A stretch of DNA of 41,557 nt from Vermiphilus sp. Its GTDB lineage: Bacteria; Ratteibacteria; UBA8468; B48-G9; DTJG01. This document shows, piece after piece, positions 7,729 to 16,001 of this stretch. The notes under the pieces are model-generated. The model ran no database searches. It was given only the letters and a program-made list of their open reading frames with translations, and was not told the DNA's origin. A program made the position numbers and the translations under genes. Each line of letters starts with the position of its first letter. The first letter of the stretch is position 1. Location: NCBI GenBank assembly GCA_020722805.1, contig DYKA01000004.1, forward strand, positions 1 to 41,557, read 5' to 3'.

Positions 7729-8100
7729 ATGCCGAGGGCGACCAATAAACCAGCAGGAAGACACAGAAAGAAAAAAATACTCAAACTTGCTAAAGGATAC
7801 AGACAGGGAAGGTCAAAACAATTCAAGAGAGCAAAAGAGTTTGCAGAAAGAGGGCAGGTGTATGCTTACAGGGATAGAAGACAAAAAAAACGGGACTTCA
7901 AGAGTTTATGGATAGTTAGAATATCCGCTGCGTGCAAGGCAGGTGGAATTTCATACAGCAGTTTTATTCATGGTTTGAATTCACTCGGTATAAAACTTAA
8001 CAGAAAGATGCTGGCAGAAATGGCTTACAGGAACCCTGATGAATTTAATCAGATACTTGAGAAGGTAAAGGAGGCGAAAATAGCGTCTGATAAGGTTTAG
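7729..8100 (+). CDS. rplT: 50S ribosomal protein L20 (bL20)
   Basis: bL20 binds 23S rRNA early in 50S assembly. The 123-residue protein opens MPRATNKPAGRHRKKKILKL and continues with GYRGRSK-like and YRDRRQKKRDFKSLWI segments. The C-terminal globular domain has INAAC-like ISAACKAGGISYSSFIHGL. Length and sequence are normal for the family. It ends the infC-rpmI-rplT unit. An AAAGGAGG sequence within its last codons (8067-8074) probably serves the following GGDEF gene. Confidence 0.98.
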   Translation: MPRATNKPAGRHRKKKILKLAKGYRQGRSKQFKRAKEFAERGQVYAYRDRRQKKRDFKSLWIVRISAACKAGGISYSSFIHGLNSLGIKLNRKMLAEMAYRNPDEFNQILEKVKEAKIASDKV

Positions 8101-8146
8101 GAATATCTTTTTTTTCTTTATTACGTGCTGGCTTGTTTGGTTCAAT

Positions 8147-9316
8147 ATGTCCTTCCTTTATGGTGTTCAGTATGAGAATATCTATTATGTTGTGATGTTT
8201 GATCTTGTTATAGGATTTCTTATCATCACAGGAATTATCTCAAACATTTTGTTTGAAAACAAAATCTCCTCCATCAGCCAGAAACTTGAAAAATATGGAC
8301 TTATGATTAATGACTATTCAATGGAGTCAACCATTTTTTCAGCAATTGTTGAAATGATGGAGATATTCGGAAAGGATGTTTCCATAGAAGAAATTCTGAG
8401 CCGGGTCACCCAGAACATCAGCAACTTTTTCAAGAATGAAATAGTCATTGTGCAGTTGTTTGGTGAGCGTTTTTTCCAGGATATCAGAGGCGAAAACCTT
8501 AATCTGCCTGAAGAGACATTTGAAGAGATAGTGACCACGGCATATCCTGTTCTTATCAATAATCTCGGCTCGTTTCCAACATACAGATTGCTTGAAGCAA
8601 TGGGTGTTTCTTCTTTTATTCTTGTACCGCTCAAGAACAAAAAAAACGAAGTTGTAGGGGTGATAGGTATATTTTCGAAGAATCAGAAAATCTTTACACA
8701 GAAGGATTTATCCCTTTTAAAATTAATATCAGTACCGATATCGCTGATTATTGAAAATGCCGAACTGATAGAAAAAACAAAAATTTTGTCAATTACTGAT
8801 TCCCTCACTCATCTTTACAACAGGCGTCACTTTCAGCATTACATTGAAAAAATAGTGAAACAGGCAAAGGAAACGAAATTCCCTGTTTCCCTTGTGATGT
8901 GCGATATAGACAATTTTAAGTTTTATAATGACAGAAACGGTCATCTTGCGGGAGACAAACTTCTGAAAGAAGTGGCTGATATTCTGCATCAGAGCATAAA
9001 GGGTTCAGATATTGTTGCCAGATACGGTGGAGAAGAATTCGTAATAATCTTCCCTGATACCAATAAGGACACAGCGTTCCACATAATTGAAGTTATAAGA
9101 AAAAGAATTGAGGATGTAAAATTCCCTGATGAAGAATTTCAGCCAGGCAAAAATCTAACAATCAGTTTTGGCATTGCCTGTTTCCCAGACGATGCAGATA
9201 CCTACGAGGAATTGATCAGAAAGGCAGATATCGCTCTTTACGAAGCCAAAAGACAGGGCAGAAACAGAGTTGTTGCATTCAATGAAGCGATACAGAATTC
9301 TTTCCCATCTCAATAA
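8147..9316 (+). CDS. GAF-GGDEF protein, probable membrane-bound diguanylate cyclase
   Basis: This protein should make cyclic di-GMP from two GTP. From the ATG at 8147 (389 residues) there is a transmembrane segment at about residues 16-35, a coiled linker, a GAF-like domain at about 75-205, and a GGDEF domain at about 215-380. The catalytic signature is RYGGEEF near residue 293, and the metal and substrate motif is CDIDNFKFYND. The inhibitory I-site, normally RxxD five residues before GGEEF, is KGSD, so product inhibition may be weak. The ATG has no ribosome-binding site. The frame stays open back to 8084 and encodes a further hydrophobic segment IFFFFITCWLVWF. A strong AAAGGAGG at 8067-8074 suggests the true start may be a non-standard codon (CTG 8087 or ATA 8090). 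Its 3' end overlaps the convergent comEC by 38 bases. Confidence 0.88.
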   Translation: MSFLYGVQYENIYYVVMFDLVIGFLIITGIISNILFENKISSISQKLEKYGLMINDYSMESTIFSAIVEMMEIFGKDVSIEEILSRVTQNISNFFKNEIVIVQLFGERFFQDIRGENLNLPEETFEEIVTTAYPVLINNLGSFPTYRLLEAMGVSSFILVPLKNKKNEVVGVIGIFSKNQKIFTQKDLSLLKLISVPISLIIENAELIEKTKILSITDSLTHLYNRRHFQHYIEKIVKQAKETKFPVSLVMCDIDNFKFYNDRNGHLAGDKLLKEVADILHQSIKGSDIVARYGGEEFVIIFPDTNKDTAFHIIEVIRKRIEDVKFPDEEFQPGKNLTISFGIACFPDDADTYEELIRKADIALYEAKRQGRNRVVAFNEAIQNSFPSQ

Positions 9317-11420
9317 TTTCAAAATCAGCGTTGTTTCCTTCTGTTGCATAGATGAGTTTCTGGTAGACTAATCTTCTGGTTCCATATTCCTGAAGATATT
9401 CAGCAAGTTTTTTTGAAAGGGCAATCTGTGTGGCGTATACAGTGTGATACTCCGGCGAAAAAGGAAGGACTTCAAAAATTCTTGAATTCAAATATGTTGA
9501 AATAATGGTTGTTTCACCTCTGTTTTTGTACTCAAGCACCACTGAGTTTTTCCGGTTGTAAATCACCCGAATTCCTTCAAATGGAACAAGAAAATCCCAG
9601 AATTTCTGCTTTATGTTCTTTTTTCCGAGGATAAAGCATTTTCTGTATCCAAATGCGGGATGTTTTCTGATATCAGGACTGTCCACAATTGCGACTGGTT
9701 TTATTTCCTGCAGAATGGTTGAAAGTTCTTCAAAGATGTCGTGGTCATAATCAACAAATATAAAAACGACATCTTTCCCGGTTGATTTTATTTTCTTAAT
9801 TACAGAAGCTATACCTGAACTGTTTTCTTTCATTGATAACAAGACGACCGCAGAATTCTCTTTTTCAATCAAACACAGAAGCTTCTTGCAGGGGAAAATT
9901 ATAATATCTTCTTGATCCCCTGATATATAATGGGGTTTTTTTTCTGCGTGTGGTCTGTTAAGAGCATTGAAACCAATCCAGATTATTGCGAAGAATACTG
10001 CGGATACAACAAATAGTTTCCATCTATTTCTGAAAATAACTGCGAATACCAAAAGATAGATTACTGTCACCATCAGAATTCCTGGATTCCAGCAAATTGC
10101 AGGTGATACCATTGAAAAAAGTTTTGTTCCCATCCAGAACAATTCAAGAAATTTTATCAAAGGCAGAATAACAAGTTGCCTCAAAAAAACCACAATGAGG
10201 AAAACGAACCCGAGCCCAACGACAATTCCACCAAAAGGCACAAGAAAAAGATTGGCAACAAATCCTGATGGATAAAATGTACCAATATTTCCAACAAGTA
10301 CAGGCACTGTGAAAAACTGCGCACCTATATTTGCCCTTATCATTGAGTCAAGCCACGTCGGAAGTCTTTTTATGGCTGGAAGGTTTTTCATCGCAAGCAC
10401 AATTCCTGTTGTTGCGGCGAAAGAAAGCTGGAATCCCATATTGAAAAGATTGTCGGGGTTTGAAAAAAGTATGATAGAACCAGCCCATCCTATTGAATCC
10501 AGACTGCTTACAGGTCTTTCTATGATTTCGGAAAAAAGATAAATTCCAAACATCAGCGCTGCTCTTACAACCGGTGTATTGAATCCTGTTATTGCTGAAT
10601 AAAAAACAATTGCAGCAAGATAAAAAATATTGAAGATTTTATAGTGAGTTTGTTCAAACCTTCTGATTGGAAATACAAGAATTTTCAGGAAAAATAAAAG
10701 GTATCCGAGGTGAATTCCAGAGACAATCAAAAGATGATAGGTTCCTGTTTGTATGAAAATATTTTTAATTTCAAGAGACTGACGGCTATTTCCAAGCACT
10801 ATCATCTGAAAAATCGCTGCTGCCTGTCCGTGATACCTGAACCATTTTCTTGTGATGTTTTCCGAAAATGCCTGTGTCTTACATCTGAATCTTCCGTAGA
10901 TTGACAGGGGTTCTATAATTTTCCAGTTGCTGGCATGGACAGATATCTGATTTTTTTCTATTTTGATTGAACTTATCCTGTCAATCAGTATCCAATCAGA
11001 CTCATATACCTCCTCATTCCGGCGCAGGTATGTTCTTACGGATAACCCTGACTTTACCCACCTGTTTCCATTTGAAAAGGTTGTATCCTTAATGGTTAGA
11101 ATTAGAAGGGTCCCCTTTTCCTTAACATCTGCTATTTCTCCGGTTATGGCTCTAACCTTTTCGGGGGAAAAGGGAATCTGTTTTTCATATCCGATGCCTG
11201 TTTTACCCGCGCAGAATACGCCAGCAATGAAAATAAAAATAACTGCAAACCAGTTTGATGTTTTCTTAATCTTTACCGCAAGAGACAGAAGAATGACAGA
11301 TGAAAAAGCAAAGATGGGAAAAAGATACGCTGCGGGTACAGGCACAAACTTTTGTGTGATAATTCCAGAGGCAAAGAATGTTAGAAAAATCCAAGATGTT
11401 GGGAATCTGCTTTCTATCAC
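9279..11420 (-). CDS. comEC: ComEC/Rec2-family DNA-uptake channel protein with degenerate C-terminal domain
   Basis: ComEC carries single-stranded DNA across the inner membrane during natural transformation. The 713-residue protein has an N-terminal membrane hairpin with a DUF4131-like soluble segment (residues about 1-170). The Competence domain follows with many transmembrane helices (about 190-480), including HLLIVSGIHLG, the family hallmark. The last 200 residues correspond to the metallo-beta-lactamase-like domain, but the HxHxDH metal motif is not present; the nearest match is FVDYDHDI. The exonuclease-like function may thus be lost, as in some other ComEC proteins. The start is a GTG at 11420 overlapping the dapF stop by four bases (GTGA), which implies translational coupling. 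With the prepilin-like gene in the window, natural competence is possible, but no other com genes are seen. Confidence 0.88.
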   Translation of the reverse strand: MIESRFPTSWIFLTFFASGIITQKFVPVPAAYLFPIFAFSSVILLSLAVKIKKTSNWFAVIFIFIAGVFCAGKTGIGYEKQIPFSPEKVRAITGEIADVKEKGTLLILTIKDTTFSNGNRWVKSGLSVRTYLRRNEEVYESDWILIDRISSIKIEKNQISVHASNWKIIEPLSIYGRFRCKTQAFSENITRKWFRYHGQAAAIFQMIVLGNSRQSLEIKNIFIQTGTYHLLIVSGIHLGYLLFFLKILVFPIRRFEQTHYKIFNIFYLAAIVFYSAITGFNTPVVRAALMFGIYLFSEIIERPVSSLDSIGWAGSIILFSNPDNLFNMGFQLSFAATTGIVLAMKNLPAIKRLPTWLDSMIRANIGAQFFTVPVLVGNIGTFYPSGFVANLFLVPFGGIVVGLGFVFLIVVFLRQLVILPLIKFLELFWMGTKLFSMVSPAICWNPGILMVTVIYLLVFAVIFRNRWKLFVVSAVFFAIIWIGFNALNRPHAEKKPHYISGDQEDIIIFPCKKLLCLIEKENSAVVLLSMKENSSGIASVIKKIKSTGKDVVFIFVDYDHDIFEELSTILQEIKPVAIVDSPDIRKHPAFGYRKCFILGKKNIKQKFWDFLVPFEGIRVIYNRKNSVVLEYKNRGETTIISTYLNSRIFEVLPFSPEYHTVYATQIALSKKLAEYLQEYGTRRLVYQKLIYATEGNNADFEIIEMGKNSVSLH

Positions 11421-12214
11421 CTGTTAATCCATTTTCCCTCAAAAATCAGTCTTGTTTTACCCTTGAAGAAAATCTGGCTGAAATCCTTTGAAAATAAAAC
11501 ACTCAGTTTTTCACCTGAACGGGCCTCAATCTTCACAGGACTGGAAAATCTACCGAGCATGGCTGCGCAAAGAACACCTGCCACAATGCCTGTTCCGCAG
11601 GCAAGCGTTTCATCTTCAACGCCTCTTTCATAGGTGCGAATTTTTCCGCAGTGTTTGTTTATGACCTGGAGCCAGTCAACATTGGCTCCTGATGGCTGGA
11701 ATATTCTGTGATGTCTTATAAGAGGTCCATATTTCCTTACGTCAATATCTTCAACGTTATCCACAATGATAACTGCGTGTGGTACCCCTGTATTAATTAG
11801 ATGTGCAATAATTTCGTTTCCATCAAGGTCAACCCTGATATTGAACTGCGGTTTCTTAATGAGAAACATTTCAATTGAGACATCCGGACCATTTATAAAT
11901 GTTTTGTAAGTGCCGGCGAGGGTCTCAATGAGAAATGATTTTTTCCCTGAAAGTTTTTGCTCATGGATAAATCTGACAAGACAGCGGAGTCCATTGCCGC
12001 ACATCTCCGCTTCTGAACCATCAGGATTAAATATTCGCATCCTGTAGTCGGTTTTCTTAGAGCGTTCAAGAAATATGGCACCGTCAGCGCCAATGCCATA
12101 TTTCGGCTTGCAAACCTGAATTGCAACCTGCCTGCGGTTTTTTATCTTCCTGTTCAGGTTGTTAAACAGAACAAAGTCATTACCCGAACCCGTTATTTTC
12201 ATGAATTTATACAT
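11417..12214 (-). CDS. dapF: Diaminopimelate epimerase
   Basis: DapF converts LL- to meso-diaminopimelate for lysine and peptidoglycan synthesis. The 265-residue protein has both catalytic cysteines in their signatures: MCGNGLRC in the N-terminal half and ACGTGIVAG in the C-terminal half. It opens with MKITGSGNDFVLFNN, and the substrate-binding GANVDW and ERGVEDET segments are present. Two starts are possible (12214 and 12202, MYKF before MKI). I prefer 12214, because a minus-strand TTGACA-17-TAAATT promoter ends six bases from that ATG and predicts a leaderless mRNA. There is no Shine-Dalgarno site. comEC follows with a four-base overlap. Confidence 0.96.
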   Translation of the reverse strand: MYKFMKITGSGNDFVLFNNLNRKIKNRRQVAIQVCKPKYGIGADGAIFLERSKKTDYRMRIFNPDGSEAEMCGNGLRCLVRFIHEQKLSGKKSFLIETLAGTYKTFINGPDVSIEMFLIKKPQFNIRVDLDGNEIIAHLINTGVPHAVIIVDNVEDIDVRKYGPLIRHHRIFQPSGANVDWLQVINKHCGKIRTYERGVEDETLACGTGIVAGVLCAAMLGRFSSPVKIEARSGEKLSVLFSKDFSQIFFKGKTRLIFEGKWINR

Positions 12215-12220
12215 GGAAAT

Positions 12221-12249
12221 AATTTAATTTCATTGATTTTGTTTGTCAA
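12221..12249 (-). promoter_or_regulatory. dapF promoter, apparently giving a leaderless mRNA
   Basis: On the minus strand TTGACA (12249-12244) is followed after 17 bases by TAAATT (12226-12221), then six bases and the dapF ATG (12214). The predicted transcription start coincides with the A of the start codon. A plus-strand TATAAT (12271-12276) lies just beyond and probably serves dtd, so the region is a divergent promoter. Confidence 0.55.
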
Positions 12250-12270
12250 ATAACCTTATCTGGAATAAAC

Positions 12271-12276
12271 TATAAT
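12271..12276 (+). promoter_or_regulatory. -10 box of the dtd operon
   Basis: A perfect TATAAT lies 28 bases before the dtd ATG, with a TTTGAGGAG ribosome-binding region in between. No good -35 hexamer is found at 16-18 bases; the nearest TTGTCA is 22 bases away. The long plus-strand run to ackA would be read from here. Confidence 0.45.
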
Positions 12277-12303
12277 TTAATATCTTTCCCGTTTGAGGAG
12301 ATT

Positions 12304-12762
12304 ATGAAACTCGTAGTTCAGAGAGTCAGTCGTGCATCTCTCATCAGTGCTGGAATCCTGAAAGGTTCTATCAACAGGGGACTGGTTGTTTTTGCAGGGT
12401 TCGGGAAAAATGATGATGAGTCAATGATAGAACCTGCTGTGAGAAAACTGTTGAAATTGAGAATTTTTGCAGACGACAGAGACAGGATGAATCTCAGTAT
12501 AATGGATGTTTGTGGCGGATTGATAATTGTTTCACAGTTCACACTCTATGCCCGCACTCAAGGTGGAAACAGACCCGATTTTCTTTCTGCAATGCAGCCG
12601 GCTGCGGCTAAAATTTTTTTTGACAGATTTGTTGAGACATGCCGCAGGTTTTATTCGGGAGATATTGTTGCAGGTGATTTTGGCAGTCATATGACTGTTG
12701 AAATCCATAATGACGGTCCTGTTACTATCCTGTTGAATTTTGGCGATGGGAAAGACATTTGA
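12304..12762 (+). CDS. dtd: D-aminoacyl-tRNA deacylase
   Basis: Dtd frees tRNAs wrongly charged with D-amino acids or glycine. The 152-residue protein is full length and starts MKLVVQRVSRASL. Family motifs are SQFTLYA (the catalytic SQFTL) and the C-terminal NDGPVTI, which carries the cross-subunit GPVT-type element. The usual KGNRPSF stretch appears as GGNRPDF. A GAGGAG ribosome-binding site precedes the ATG at the usual spacing. The next gene overlaps its end by 17 bases, so dtd begins a tightly packed plus-strand operon. Confidence 0.96.
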   Translation: MKLVVQRVSRASLISAGILKGSINRGLVVFAGFGKNDDESMIEPAVRKLLKLRIFADDRDRMNLSIMDVCGGLIIVSQFTLYARTQGGNRPDFLSAMQPAAAKIFFDRFVETCRRFYSGDIVAGDFGSHMTVEIHNDGPVTILLNFGDGKDI

Positions 12763-13015
12763 TTTGATCTCAAAAAAGGTGGTTCTGGATACAGAAGGCA
12801 GCTGGATTTACATTGGAACACTCGTGGATGTTGATGTTCAGTATTATTATCTTTCAGAAGCAGATGCGTTTGATACATCAGAGGTTAACATGACAAAACA
12901 CGAATACCTGTTAAAGGTAAGGAAGGATGGACTTGTTATCAACAGGAAAAAAATGGTTATTCCCAGAAACAAGGTTGTGGCAATAACAGCCCTGGAGGAT
13001 ATAGTTGAGAAATAG
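12746..13015 (+). CDS. Small conserved protein, possible Sm-like beta barrel
   Basis: This 89-residue protein has no cysteines, membrane segments or signal peptide. It reads as alternating beta strands: VVLDTEGSWIYIGTLVDV, then YYYLSEADAFD, a basic hinge ending in RKDGLVINRKKMVIPR, and a final NKVVAITALEDI. From memory it resembles small proteins annotated as hypothetical in planctomycetes and relatives, with the pattern WIYxGxL...LxxADxxD...R..G...NR..V.....V..I..L.D. A compact five-strand RNA-binding Sm-like fold is my inference only. The ATG at 12746 lacks a ribosome-binding site but overlaps dtd, so it is probably coupled; an earlier TTG at 12740 is possible. GGAGG near its 3' end (12994-12998) serves the next small ORF. 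Confidence 0.75.
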   Translation: MGKTFDLISKKVVLDTEGSWIYIGTLVDVDVQYYYLSEADAFDTSEVNMTKHEYLLKVRKDGLVINRKKMVIPRNKVVAITALEDIVEK

Positions 13016-13184
13016 GAATCAGACCATTTCGCCGGGTAATAGCAAAGATATCTGCCTGCAATTCTTGCGGCAAATCCTGAAAAAAAGAAGCGATTTCAGG
13101 GAAGTTCTTGAGTTATATTCAAAGTCAGGAGAATATGAAACTTTTATCAAAGAAATCAGAGCACTTTCACGGCGAGTCCAATAA
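13005..13184 (+). CDS. Small ORF of 59 codons, unknown function
   Basis: In the gap between the small conserved gene and plsC one frame stays open from TTG 13005 to TAA 13182-13184. A clear GGAGG (12994-12998) lies six bases before the TTG, and the TTG overlaps the preceding gene's end, as in other couplings in this operon. The product is soluble and charged, with helical segments ICLQFLRQILKKRSDF and REVLELYSKSGEYETFIKEI. I do not recognise it. It overlaps the first 50 bases of plsC if plsC starts at 13135, but not if plsC starts at 13195. The other frames of this gap contain stops, so this is the only coding candidate there. Confidence 0.5.
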   Translation: MRNRNQTISPGNSKDICLQFLRQILKKRSDFREVLELYSKSGEYETFIKEIRALSRRVQ

Positions 13185-13767
13185 GATTCTATGGATGGCT
13201 GCCAAAATTCTTGGCTTTCTTATTTTTAAGATAACGTTTCATCTTGAGATAAGAGGCAAAGAAAACATTCCACGCACGGGAAATTTTATTATTGCTTCAA
13301 ACCATGCCAGTTTTCTTGACCCCCCGCTTATCGGTTATGTTTGCGATAAACCTATTGCCTACTTCACGAAGCAGGAGCAGCTTGTCGGCCTTTTTGGATG
13401 GCTTATTATGCGACTTGGTGCAATTCCTCTTTCAAAAACAAGCATGGGTACCTCTGATATACGTTCTGCGATAGGTGTGATCAAGAGAGGGAAAAGTCTT
13501 CTTATGTTTCCGGAAGGAACAAGGTCAAGAACAGGAAAACTTTTGCCAGGAAAACCGGGAATAGGACTCATAGTTACCCGCACAAATGTTCCTGTTATAC
13601 CTGTGCATATCAAGGGTTCTTTCAGGGCCCTGCCACCATATAGTTATTTTATAAGACCGGGGAAAATTATCATCAATATCGGCAGGGCTTGCTTTTATTC
13701 AGGAAATCAGAAATATCAGGAAATTGCAGATCAGATTATGCAGAAAATATCTGAGCTTTCAGAATGA
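13135..13767 (+). CDS. plsC: 1-acyl-sn-glycerol-3-phosphate acyltransferase (PlsC family)
   Basis: PlsC adds the second acyl chain to make phosphatidic acid at the inner membrane. The 210-residue protein has a hydrophobic N-terminal segment (about residues 19-35). The acyltransferase motifs follow: NHASFLD (HX4D) near residue 57, GAIPLSK, and FPEGTRSRTG (motif III). VPVIPVHI is motif IV. The ATG at 13135 has an AGGAG only three bases away, tighter than usual. Another ATG at 13195 would give about 190 residues starting MAAKILGFLIF, also plausible, and would remove the overlap with the preceding small ORF. The gene overlaps ispH by four bases (ATGA). The order plsC-ispH-rpsA is common in bacteria, often with cmk in front, which is absent here. 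Confidence 0.92.
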   Translation: MKLLSKKSEHFHGESNKILWMAAKILGFLIFKITFHLEIRGKENIPRTGNFIIASNHASFLDPPLIGYVCDKPIAYFTKQEQLVGLFGWLIMRLGAIPLSKTSMGTSDIRSAIGVIKRGKSLLMFPEGTRSRTGKLLPGKPGIGLIVTRTNVPVIPVHIKGSFRALPPYSYFIRPGKIIINIGRACFYSGNQKYQEIADQIMQKISELSE

Positions 13768-14633
13768 AAAAAAAGATTATTACAGGTAGTTCAATTGGGT
13801 TTTGTTTTGGTGTGACAAGGGCAGTGGAAATGGCGATGAAAATCCTTGATAAACATAAACACCTTGCGACTCTTGGAGACCTTGTTCATAATGACCTCGT
13901 CATGGCTGAATTAAAAAAGAGAGGAATGAAGGTTATAAAGGATATTTCAGAAGCCAGGGGCTGTCCGTTTATTATACGTTCACACGGATTGCCGCCGGAT
14001 ATTCTTGAAAAGGTGAAAGAACAGACAGACATTATCTATGACGCAACGTGTCCATTCGTAAGCAAGGTTCAGGAGCTTGTAAAAGCCCTGTCCGCTGAGA
14101 AAAACTTCATTTTTCTTGTAGGAGATCCCCAGCATCCAGAAATAGAGGCAATGAAAAAAATCGCAGGCAACAATTGCATAATTGTCAAGCCGGAAAGCAG
14201 AGTAAATTTTTTACACATAAAAGCAGCAAGATGGGCAGTTTTTGCTCAGACCACACTATCTCTTGATCTTTACAGGGCTGCGATTACAAGGATTCTAAGG
14301 CATATTCCAGCGGAAAAGATCACAATTTTCAATACAATATGTCCTGTAAGTATCAAAAGGCAAAATGAGGCGCTAAAGCTTGCGGGCAGGGTTGATTTAC
14401 TGATTGTGGTGGGAGGCAGGAAAAGTTCAAACACAAGAAAGCTTGTATTGACTGGGAAAAAGGTTAACAAAAACACCCTGCTTGTGGAATCACCTTCGGA
14501 GGTTAAAAGTTTGAATCTTGCAAAGTTTCAAAAAATTGGTATAATCTCTGGTGCGTCTACGGATGTTAGCTGCATTAAGGAAATTATCAGGATTCTGAGC
14601 AATCATCCAGCGCAAAAAAATCACAGGAGGTAA
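13764..14633 (+). CDS. ispH: 4-hydroxy-3-methylbut-2-enyl diphosphate reductase
   Basis: IspH (LytB) performs the last step of the MEP pathway, making IPP and DMAPP with a [4Fe-4S] cluster, so this organism makes isoprenoids by the MEP route. The 289-residue protein has the three conserved cluster cysteines: GFCFGV near residue 14, DATCPFV near residue 97 and NTICPVS near residue 195. The substrate-binding histidines sit in LVHNDLV and RSHG. The downstream SGAS element is also present. It overlaps plsC by four bases. Its stop lies within the ribosome-binding site of rpsA (AGGAGGTAA), so the two are likely coupled. Confidence 0.97.
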   Translation: MKKKIITGSSIGFCFGVTRAVEMAMKILDKHKHLATLGDLVHNDLVMAELKKRGMKVIKDISEARGCPFIIRSHGLPPDILEKVKEQTDIIYDATCPFVSKVQELVKALSAEKNFIFLVGDPQHPEIEAMKKIAGNNCIIVKPESRVNFLHIKAARWAVFAQTTLSLDLYRAAITRILRHIPAEKITIFNTICPVSIKRQNEALKLAGRVDLLIVVGGRKSSNTRKLVLTGKKVNKNTLLVESPSEVKSLNLAKFQKIGIISGASTDVSCIKEIIRILSNHPAQKNHRR

Positions 14634-14639
14634 CACAAT

Positions 14640-16001
14640 ATGGAGGGTATAGATGTTGGGAAAATTCTTGAAGAAAAGATGCTTTCATTTAAGCCCGGTT
14701 CATTGATCAAAGGAACTGTAATTCGCGTTGACAAGGAAGTTATAATTGATTTTGGTTATAAAACAGAGGGATATGTTTTGCGGGAAGAATTTAAGAGCGA
14801 GCAGAACAACATCAAACCGGGAATGGAAATTGATCTGATTGTAGAATCCCTTGATCCAGACCCGAACGGTCTTATTCTTCTTTCAAAGGAAAAAGCAGAT
14901 ATCATGCTTAACTGGGACAGGATTGAGAAGAAATTTGAAGAAGACAAGCCAATTTCCGGAACAATTCTTCAAAGAGTGAAGGGCGGATTTAAGGTTGATA
15001 TAGGAATTCTTGCATTCCTGCCTGGTTCTCAGACAGATATAAAGCCAGTGACCAATCCATCGCAGTTCGTTAATTTGGAAAGCACTTTTAAGATCATCAA
15101 GATTGACAGGCAGAGAAAAAATGTAGTTGTTTCAAGAAGAAAATACCTTGAAGAAGAAAAGGAGGAAAGGAAAAAGGAATTTCTGCAAAATCTTCAGAAG
15201 GGTTCTGTTATCAAAGGTAAAGTGAAAAACCTTGTTGATTATGGTGCATTTATTGAAATTGATAACAATGTCGTTGGCCTGCTTCATCTTAACGACATGG
15301 CGTGGGGAAGAATAACCCATCCCTCACAGATATTGTCTGTTGGCCAAGAGATAGAGGTGATTGTTCTGGATGTTAATCTTGAAAAACAGGTTGTCTCTTT
15401 CGGGTTGAAACAGAGAACAAAAAATCCGTGGGATGACGTGGAGGCAAAATATCCAGTGGGTTCTGTTGTTGAAGGCAAGGTTGTTAATATAACTGATTAT
15501 GGTGCATTCATAAAACTTGAAGACGGTATAGAAGGGCTCCTTCACATATCAGAATTTTCCTGGACAGGAAGGGTCAGACATCCATCAGATGTAGTTGCAA
15601 TGGGTGATTCCATAAGCCTGAAGGTGATTGACATCAAAAAGGAAGAACAGAAAATATCCTTCAGTTTAAGACAGATGGAGCAGAATCCATGGCCCGAAAT
15701 AGTTAAGAAGTATCCTGCTGGGACTGTTGTGAAGGGGAAGGTGTATCATATAACTGATTTTGGTGCCTTTGTTGAGCTGGAAAAGGGTGTTGATGGTTTG
15801 CTTCATATTTCCAATATCTCTGATGCACCTATAAAACATCCTTCTGAGGTTCTCAGAAAAGGGCAGAAGCTTGATGTTATTATTCTTGAAATTGACCCCG
15901 AGGGGAAAAAAATATCACTGGGTTTGAAACATCTTGGAGAACCCGCATCTTATTCAACAGAGGAGGATGAAAATGAGGGTGATAATAAGGAAAACCTATG
16001 A
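14640..16001 (+). CDS. rpsA: 30S ribosomal protein S1, five S1 domains
   Basis: S1 holds mRNA on the 30S subunit. The 453-residue protein has five S1 RNA-binding repeats, starting at about residues 20, 103, 187, 273 and 360. The last three contain the clear motifs DYGAFIEI, DYGAFIKL and DFGAFVEL, each followed by GLLHISE-like sequence. The first two are divergent, as usual for the ribosome-binding part. E. coli S1 has six repeats, so this is a slightly shorter form. A strong AGGAGG precedes the ATG, seven bases after ispH. The acidic tail STEEDENEGD overlaps the start of nagB. The ispH-rpsA neighbourhood is common in several phyla. Confidence 0.95.
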   Translation: MEGIDVGKILEEKMLSFKPGSLIKGTVIRVDKEVIIDFGYKTEGYVLREEFKSEQNNIKPGMEIDLIVESLDPDPNGLILLSKEKADIMLNWDRIEKKFEEDKPISGTILQRVKGGFKVDIGILAFLPGSQTDIKPVTNPSQFVNLESTFKIIKIDRQRKNVVVSRRKYLEEEKEERKKEFLQNLQKGSVIKGKVKNLVDYGAFIEIDNNVVGLLHLNDMAWGRITHPSQILSVGQEIEVIVLDVNLEKQVVSFGLKQRTKNPWDDVEAKYPVGSVVEGKVVNITDYGAFIKLEDGIEGLLHISEFSWTGRVRHPSDVVAMGDSISLKVIDIKKEEQKISFSLRQMEQNPWPEIVKKYPAGTVVKGKVYHITDFGAFVELEKGVDGLLHISNISDAPIKHPSEVLRKGQKLDVIILEIDPEGKKISLGLKHLGEPASYSTEEDENEGDNKENL

